From positions 1-11,796 of the forward strand of contig JAKEHZ010000112.1 in the NCBI GenBank assembly GCA_022614735.1: 11,796 nucleotides of DNA, given 5' to 3'. Every line of letters starts with the position of its first letter. Position 1 is the first letter of the stretch. This document shows positions 1-4,785 of the stretch, piece after piece. Made by a program: the position numbers and the translations under genes. A model generated the notes under the pieces. It was not told the DNA's origin. It saw only the letters and a program-made list of their open reading frames with translations, and made no database searches. Source of the DNA: Acidobacteriota bacterium. GTDB lineage: Bacteria; Acidobacteriota; Blastocatellia; RBC074.

Positions 1-141
1 CGATGTGCCCGATGTGCCCGATGTGCCCGATGTGCCCGATGTGCCCGTTGTGATGGTCGGTTTCCGGCTCGTCTGCCCGTACTGCACCACCGACGCGGAG
101 ATGATAAGCGCAGCGACAAATGCGAACGATCCCTTTCGCAT
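1..141 (-). CDS. Exported Gly-Thr-Ser repeat protein, N-terminal part (runs off window)
   Basis: The gene reads right to left from ATG at 141 and is still open at position 1, giving 47 residues. The protein begins MRKGSFAFVAALIISASVVQ, a basic start followed by a hydrophobic stretch, as in a Sec signal peptide with cleavage probably near residues 16-22. A short polar linker follows, then five perfect Gly-Thr-Ser triplets (residues 33-47), encoded by five perfect 9-bp repeats at the window edge. The start is supported by AGGAGG at 148-153, six nucleotides upstream. The triplets suggest a flexible, possibly surface-exposed segment. Because the repeat unit is 9 bp, slippage would change length but not frame. 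The rest of the protein is outside the window, so its function is unknown. The repeat is also open on the plus strand as Asp-Val-Pro triplets, but that frame has no ribosome binding site or signal peptide. Confidence 0.75.
   Translation of the reverse strand, partial: MRKGSFAFVAALIISASVVQYGQTSRKPTITTGTSGTSGTSGTSGTS
2..46. repeat. Five tandem copies of 9-bp GATGTGCCC
   Basis: Five perfect head-to-tail copies of GATGTGCCC are visible, and the array may continue beyond the left edge. On the minus strand they encode the Gly-Thr-Ser triplets of the exported protein. Perfect identity of the copies suggests recent slippage expansion. Confidence 0.9.
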
Positions 142-147
142 GGTAAA

Positions 148-153
148 CCTCCT
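148..153 (-). promoter_or_regulatory. Shine-Dalgarno AGGAGG deciding the start of the GTS-repeat gene
   Basis: AGGAGG on the minus strand lies six nucleotides before ATG at 141. It is a perfect match and fixes the start of a coding region that would otherwise be overlooked. Confidence 0.75.
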
Positions 154-192
154 GGTGTCCTTGAGTGAGTTGGAAAGCGTGATGAGTGGACT

Positions 193-220
193 ATTCTAAA
201 CGATAGCTCATAATATTCAA
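193..220 (-). promoter_or_regulatory. Possible sigma70-type promoter for the GTS-repeat gene
   Basis: On the minus strand a -35-like TTGAAT (215-220) and a -10-like TAGAAT (193-198) are 16 bp apart, which would give a leader of about 45 nt before ATG 141. The -35 lies inside the end of the inverted-repeat element and the -10 in the flank, so this would be a hybrid promoter created by the element. The prediction rests on motif match only. Confidence 0.3.
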
Positions 221-424
221 CAAATATTGCGTCTTAATAGTCCAGGAGAGAATACGAAACAAACGAAAAGAAGAAATCAAAAGGCCGGAACGATCTTCTT
301 TATTTTGCCTTTTGCCTTTTGATTTCTTCTTTTCGTTTGTTTCGTTTATTTCGTTTGTTTCGTTTGTTTCGTATTCTCTCCTGGACTATTAAGACGCAAT
401 ATTTGTTGAATATTATGAGCTATC
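202..424. repeat. Snapback inverted-repeat element (MITE-like) with unequal arms
   Basis: The left arm (202-284, 83 bp) is the exact reverse complement of the right arm (315-424, 110 bp), except that the right arm carries 27 extra bases. The extra bases are three additional copies of a 9-bp unit. The 30-bp loop is 285-314. If the ends are set at 206 and 420, the element is flanked by TA on both sides, the target duplication expected for IS630/Tc1-mariner-type elements. No transposase is present, so if mobile it would be non-autonomous. The right end supplies the stop codon of the oxidoreductase gene. Its transcript would form a very long hairpin that could also end transcription or protect the 3' end. 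No U-tract typical of an intrinsic terminator is evident. Confidence 0.8.
334..369. repeat. Four tandem copies of 9-bp CGTTTGTTT in the right arm
   Basis: Copies lie at 334-342, 343-351, 352-360 and 361-369; the second has an A for G change (CGTTTATTT). The left arm has a single copy (257-265 in reverse complement). The difference accounts for the whole 27-bp length difference between the arms. Confidence 0.9.
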
Positions 425-2084
425 CAACCTGAATTCCCAGGCTATCTAAAAACCTGGTCGGTTTCTCGCCGCCGATCAATGCGAAGACATAATCGTTCTT
501 GATTCTCGCACTCTCTTTGGCTGTCTGCGGATCGCGTTCGCGAGCGTTCATCAAGACTACTTCGTCCTGCAATATCTCTTTTATTGTCTGGCCGAAATAG
601 GCTCTGATCTTTCCTTCGTCAATACCTTCGTAAACCAGTATCTTGTTGGCGAGCTTGATATCGCCTCTGAAATTACTGCGGATGACAAGCGAGACGATGT
701 TGTCACGCCAGCCTGTGATCTGCGCACCATCTTCTGAACGATAAGCCGCCAGATCAATCGCGGCCTCGACCGCCGAGTTACCAGCTCCGACGACGACTAC
801 GTGTTTGCCGGAATATTCACTCGGATCACCCAGTTTGTATTTCACCTTATCATCCTCGTAGGTCGTTCGTTGCCTGGCAATGTATCTCGTGCCGCATTGC
901 TGACAGAATTTATCTTCTCCGATACGCCTGGCGCCACACTTTTCACAGAAATCCAGAAAGACAAACCCCTGAGGCGTGACGGTGATCTTCAAATCTTCAC
1001 CCGGCAAATTCATTTTCATTGGTGTCCCGCGATTACCGATTGCCAGAACCACGCTCCGCGCGCGATATTGCATCTTCTGTCTCGTTTTATATTGGTCGGT
1101 TAGAATCAGGAAGATATCGCCATCACGCCGGACATCTTTACAGCTTTCGTTTTCGTTGATGACCAGCCCATTCGATTTCATGGTCGCCATCCACGAATTG
1201 ATCATGGCTTCTTTCACAGCGCCCGCGCCTTCAAGCCTGATGCCGCCTTTTATCTGCTGATCGACTGGATTGTAGAAGACGTATTTGCCGGGCTGATAGG
1301 TCTGCTGAATAGTTGCGGCGACTTGATCCTGTTCGATGGCAATGTACTTCAGCCCACGTTGCTTAGCGAGGACAGTTGCTGACAAACCGGCCGGTCCGAT
1401 GCCGATGATAGCAACATCATAATCGGCATTCCCGTTCCTTCCGGCTCGCCGCAAATCCTCGAGGACGTAATCGATCACCGCACCGCCTTCATTGATCGCA
1501 TTTTTAATCAGTGGCACGCCCGAGACATCGCCGATTAAATAAATGCCCGGCACGTTTGTCATAAAGTTGCCATCACGCTTCGGTACTTTGCGTTCCGGAA
1601 TCTTCTTCGTTGAGTTGACGACAAAGCATGCCTTGGGAACCGTGGGACATTCAACCTCACATCTGGTGTCTTCCATACACTGCTCAACTGCAACAATCAT
1701 TGCCTTGCCGTTGACGATCGTAAGCACATCGTGAGGACAAGCATCAACACAGGCGTGACAACCGATGCAGGTTGCGACATTGACCACAGGATGCGGATAA
1801 GAGGGTCCTCTCGGGTCAAGGATGGTTGGCGGCTCTTGAGATGGCTGCGACTCTTCCGGCGCGGCTTTTGCTTCTGCCTCGGCCATTTCTTCCATCACGC
1901 GGCTGCGCCTCTGTTTCGTGTCCATGACAATCAGAGCGACACCAATGAACAGGGCAAAGAAAAACAATCCGACCCAGCCGGCCCAGGGCACGGCACCGTA
2001 ACTGATTGGCAGGGTAGTAGTGAAAGCAATAGCCAGCAGCAGAACGAGGAATATTGCGGTGATGATCAGTTGTGATCGTTTCAT
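420..2084 (-). CDS. Membrane-anchored ferredoxin-FAD-NAD(P) oxidoreductase, apparently circularly permuted
   Basis: Protein of 554 aa. Residues 6-22 and 35-54 form two membrane helices, with basic residues after the second placing the rest in the cytoplasm. After an Ala/Glu/Pro-rich linker comes a ferredoxin module with C106, C109, C112, C116 and C136, C142, C146, C153. Residues 178-200 (VPGIYLIGDVSG...INEG) resemble the FAD-contacting segment that closes thioredoxin-reductase/YpdA-like flavoproteins, but here it precedes the FAD Rossmann motif GIGPAG (228-233). A zinc-ribbon-like insert (C380, C383, C394, C397) sits before the NAD(P) motif GAGNSA (433-438). The chain ends at FALIGGEKPTRFLDSLG, where the closing segment would normally follow. 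No thioredoxin-reductase CxxC dithiol is visible, so disulfide reductase activity is unlikely. Transfer of electrons between NAD(P)H and Fe-S partners is inferred. It is the last gene of the four-gene unit. ATG 2084 precedes the first helix but has no clear ribosome binding site. Confidence 0.88.
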   Translation of the reverse strand: MKRSQLIITAIFLVLLLAIAFTTTLPISYGAVPWAGWVGLFFFALFIGVALIVMDTKQRRSRVMEEMAEAEAKAAPEESQPSQEPPTILDPRGPSYPHPVVNVATCIGCHACVDACPHDVLTIVNGKAMIVAVEQCMEDTRCEVECPTVPKACFVVNSTKKIPERKVPKRDGNFMTNVPGIYLIGDVSGVPLIKNAINEGGAVIDYVLEDLRRAGRNGNADYDVAIIGIGPAGLSATVLAKQRGLKYIAIEQDQVAATIQQTYQPGKYVFYNPVDQQIKGGIRLEGAGAVKEAMINSWMATMKSNGLVINENESCKDVRRDGDIFLILTDQYKTRQKMQYRARSVVLAIGNRGTPMKMNLPGEDLKITVTPQGFVFLDFCEKCGARRIGEDKFCQQCGTRYIARQRTTYEDDKVKYKLGDPSEYSGKHVVVVGAGNSAVEAAIDLAAYRSEDGAQITGWRDNIVSLVIRSNFRGDIKLANKILVYEGIDEGKIRAYFGQTIKEILQDEVVLMNARERDPQTAKESARIKNDYVFALIGGEKPTRFLDSLGIQVG

Positions 2085-2130
2085 AAAAAAATTCGCGGTT
2101 CGCAGCTCGCAGCCTGATGCCGTTTCTCGT
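2085..2130. repeat. Short GC-rich degenerate repeat in the 46-nt intergenic gap
   Basis: Between the ATPase stop and the oxidoreductase start lies TTCGCGGTTCGCAGCTCGCA (2092-2111), built from imperfect copies of TTCGCAGC-like units and followed by a run of A/T next to the start codon. No good Shine-Dalgarno sequence is visible. It may be a minor dispersed intergenic repeat; this is weakly supported. Confidence 0.3.
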
Positions 2131-3273
2131 CTACGCTCTCTTACGTATATCGCTCTTCAATCCACCATTCGCCGCATCAATCACCACTTCTGCATTCGTT
2201 ACCCGTTGAAACGTATCGAAGGCGGTATGCTCAATTGCTGCAATCAAACCCGAATGCAATCCCCGCGCCCCCGTTCCGCGTTTCAAACTACGTTCGACAA
2301 TATGACTGATGGCGGCTTCGGTAACCGTCAGGTGCAACCCCTCGACTTTAAATTCGCGAACGAATTGCGGCAGTACGTTGTCGAGCAGGATTCGTCGCAG
2401 CGTCTCGACCGGCAGCGGCTGGAATCTGACGATGCGCGCGAAGCGGCCCATCAGTTCAGGCAGAAAGCCGTAGCGCTGAAACACTTCGATCTCTTCCAGG
2501 ACCGTTGACTGTCCCACATCTCTGCCTCCATCCTTACTGCAAAAGCCGATTGATTTGCTCTCATTCTTGACCAACTCATCCATCCCTGAAAATGTCCCAC
2601 AAGCAATGAAGGGTATATCGCGGGTCGAAAGCGGTGCGCGCTGGCCATAAGCCGAATAGCCATAGTCCATCGGGACCATGATATCCGTGCCCTCGACGAT
2701 CTTAAGCAGCTCACGCTGCACGCCGTATCCCGAAACGTCCTTGGTCGTGCCTTCTCCGGCGAATCGGGAGTTACTGGTCGACGATGCGAGTTTATCGAAT
2801 TCATCGAGACAAACGATCCCTGCAGAAGCCATCAGAAGGTTCCCCTCGGCCGCGAAAACCAGCCGCGTCAGGATCGTATTCACATCATCACCAATGTAAC
2901 CGCTCTCAGTGAAGCTCGTGATGTCAACCAGCACAGTCGGAAGTTGGAAGACCTGTTGAAAGAGCAATTCTACGAGAAATGTCTTGCCGCAGCCCGTCGG
3001 CCCAACCATCAATGTGTTCTGCTTTGGAGGCAGCTGACGGCGATTATCATTATTAACATGCAGTCGTTTGAGACGGCGAACGTGACGATAGGCCATCAGC
3101 GATAAAGCGCGGCGCGGCTCTTCCTGTCCTTTGTAACCCAGTTGCTCCAGACGATCCGCAATTTCAGGCGGCGAGATGAGCGGCAGGCTGTGGATAAATT
3201 CGCGAAAGCTCTCGCGCTCGCGCTCCGAGGGATCGTAGTAGTCCTGGTTGTCGTCTTCGGATGAGTAGTTCAT
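2131..3273 (-). CDS. ClpX-like AAA+ unfoldase lacking the zinc-binding N-domain
   Basis: Protein of 380 aa, shorter than the roughly 420 aa of ClpX. All core AAA+ elements are present: Walker A GPTGCGKT (91-98), pore loop GYIGDDV (125-131), Walker B with D157/E158, pore-2 region VSGYGVQRELLKIVEGT (180-196), arginine-finger region PELMGR with R277, and sensor-2 GTGARGL with R337. The tripeptide IGF at 242-244 matches the ClpX loop that docks on ClpP. The four-Cys zinc domain of ClpX is absent; instead there are about 30 acidic and Tyr-rich residues. The RKH pore-entrance loop is also replaced (residues 204-214). It is therefore probably not the housekeeping ClpX but a paralogue with its own substrates. 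Its position, 11 nt after the FHA-cytochrome gene, suggests it remodels or turns over a component of this membrane redox system; that is inference. GGAGGT lies just before ATG 3273. Confidence 0.92.
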   Translation of the reverse strand: MNYSSEDDNQDYYDPSERERESFREFIHSLPLISPPEIADRLEQLGYKGQEEPRRALSLMAYRHVRRLKRLHVNNDNRRQLPPKQNTLMVGPTGCGKTFLVELLFQQVFQLPTVLVDITSFTESGYIGDDVNTILTRLVFAAEGNLLMASAGIVCLDEFDKLASSTSNSRFAGEGTTKDVSGYGVQRELLKIVEGTDIMVPMDYGYSAYGQRAPLSTRDIPFIACGTFSGMDELVKNESKSIGFCSKDGGRDVGQSTVLEEIEVFQRYGFLPELMGRFARIVRFQPLPVETLRRILLDNVLPQFVREFKVEGLHLTVTEAAISHIVERSLKRGTGARGLHSGLIAAIEHTAFDTFQRVTNAEVVIDAANGGLKSDIRKRA

Positions 3274-3284
3274 CTGACCTCCAT

Positions 3285-4781
3285 CTATCTTTCAATCTTT
3301 ATCTCCTGCCTTCGTAAACTTGCGCGCAAATCCTTCTCTTCGCCGTGTTGTGAATGGCAAGAAACGCAGAGGGGGCCACCGGCTCTCGACTTACCCAGCA
3401 AACTAATTGCTCTTTCGGCAAAAGCCCGCCGCGCGTACGATGCCTGAGTCTCTGCCTGCGTTGCGCGTGTCCCGTGACAGTTTGCGCAGGCATCGCGCAC
3501 GCCCTGCCTCAAGGCCGCTCCTTCAAAACCGGTCGAATGGCAGTCTGTGCAATTGAGACGGCCTTGCTGGCGGCCTCCCGTGTGGACGAGATGAAACTGC
3601 TCTTTTGGAGTGAACTGCGAGGTTGAACCGGGAAGGTCCTTGCGCGCCCACTCAGCTTGTGAAATCCCATCCCACGTCCATCGCCCTTCGGTCACAGGAT
3701 AACCGAACGTCCCGCCATGGGGTGTCTTGAGCGGTTGCTTTGTCAGCGGAGAAATGAAGCCGCTCCCGTCACGATGGCATCCTGTGCAGGCCACGTTTGC
3801 CACGAAGGCGGGACGGAAACTTCTCCCATGATGTTCACTGTGACAAGTAATACACGTCAATCCGACTTTCATATGCACATCGGAAACATCAGAGTGAAAA
3901 GCCGATGTCTGGTGGCAAGAAGCGCAATTTTGATTCATCGGAGCGCTGACCGAATGACACGTCGTGCACGTAGCGGAGTTCGCCTGTTTCGCGATTGCAG
4001 GGGTCATCGAAAGATCTCCGCGCGAGTGAGGGGTCGAAATCGGCCCGGGCGAGTAAGCATCTGTGAAGGCGAATGTCGCGCCCAGGGCGAGCACAGTCAC
4101 GATCAACGCCGCCCAGACGAAGAGTGCCCCCGGCCAGGCCCTTAGCAGATCGCGCGTCGGATACCAGTTGAACTGCGCTTTGCCTAATCGCTGTTTGCCG
4201 ACAGGCATGAGCGGCGAATCGGTCGAGAGCTTGCCTGCCTCGCGCATCCGTTTGTCCCAGAAGACTTTCAATGACTGCGCATCGCCCGGGTCCATGATCC
4301 CGGTGAGCATTCCCGTTCCGCTCAACCGCCGCGTGCCTTTCGGCGTCGTCTTTTCGCGCTGCAATTGAGCAAGCTGGCTGAGATCGAGCCTGATGGTCTT
4401 CCTCTGCTCGATCGGAAGTTGCAGCTGGCTAAAACTTGACGCCTCGATGGGAAGCGGTTTGACGCTCATCTCGACATCAAACTGCAACCCCTCGCTGATG
4501 TATTTAGGATAAAGGAAGAAAGGTCCAATCTGTATTAAATCGCCATCTGCAAGCGGTGTCTGCTCGATCAACTCGCCATTGAGCAAGGTGCCGTTGGCTT
4601 CCGAGAGGTTGAAGATCCAATAATCGCCGTTGATCTCTTTGATGCCTGCATGCGTGCGCGAAACGGTCGGATGATTGAGAGCCAGGTCGTTGCCTGATAA
4701 CCGCCCGATGGTCAACCCCTCACTCTCGATCTCAACCGGATCGAGGTTGATGTCTTTTCGAATGATGAGAAACTTGCTCAT
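3285..4781 (-). CDS. FHA-domain transmembrane heptahaem cytochrome c
   Basis: Protein of 498 aa joining a signalling reader to a redox domain. Residues 1-95 form an FHA (phosphothreonine-binding) domain with G26-R27, S41-R-T-H44 and N63-G-T, the residues expected in functional FHA domains. A polar linker (about 100-215) follows, then one membrane helix (about 218-240), then a C-terminal domain with seven CxxCH haem-c sites starting at C272, C286, C310, C332, C411, C432 and C472. Haem c is attached outside the cytoplasmic membrane, so FHA in and cytochrome out is the coherent topology, with the helix acting as an uncleaved anchor. The gene starts 4 nt after the stop of the upstream gene, implying translational coupling. 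Its likely role is to accept or give electrons in the periplasm while responding to Thr phosphorylation inside. The partner kinase is not in the window. Confidence 0.92.
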   Translation of the reverse strand: MSKFLIIRKDINLDPVEIESEGLTIGRLSGNDLALNHPTVSRTHAGIKEINGDYWIFNLSEANGTLLNGELIEQTPLADGDLIQIGPFFLYPKYISEGLQFDVEMSVKPLPIEASSFSQLQLPIEQRKTIRLDLSQLAQLQREKTTPKGTRRLSGTGMLTGIMDPGDAQSLKVFWDKRMREAGKLSTDSPLMPVGKQRLGKAQFNWYPTRDLLRAWPGALFVWAALIVTVLALGATFAFTDAYSPGPISTPHSRGDLSMTPAIAKQANSATCTTCHSVSAPMNQNCASCHQTSAFHSDVSDVHMKVGLTCITCHSEHHGRSFRPAFVANVACTGCHRDGSGFISPLTKQPLKTPHGGTFGYPVTEGRWTWDGISQAEWARKDLPGSTSQFTPKEQFHLVHTGGRQQGRLNCTDCHSTGFEGAALRQGVRDACANCHGTRATQAETQASYARRAFAERAISLLGKSRAGGPLCVSCHSQHGEEKDLRASLRRQEIKIER

Positions 4782-4785
4782 AATC

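Noticed and set aside
2..46. Possible CRISPR array from the direct repeats at the left edge
   Set aside because: The 9-bp units are contiguous with no spacers. The 7-bp array at 11717 is likewise spacer-free.
5..199. Plus-strand 64-codon frame with Asp-Val-Pro triplets at the left edge
   Set aside because: No ribosome binding site at its start, which is only an internal GTG of the repeat. The minus strand has a perfect AGGAGG, ATG and signal peptide over the same bases.
202..424. Simple intrinsic terminator of the redox operon
   Set aside because: The arms are far too long, there is no U-tract after the stem, and the arm overlaps the stop codon. A mobile-type repeat explains it better, though it may still affect transcript ends.
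420..2084. Calling the oxidoreductase a thioredoxin reductase (trxB)
   Set aside because: The redox-active CxxC is missing, the domain order differs, and it carries a ferredoxin module, a membrane anchor and a zinc-ribbon-like insert.
2131..3273. Calling the ATPase clpX
   Set aside because: The zinc-binding N-domain and RKH loop are absent, and the gene is not next to clpP or tig. A paralogue name is not justified.
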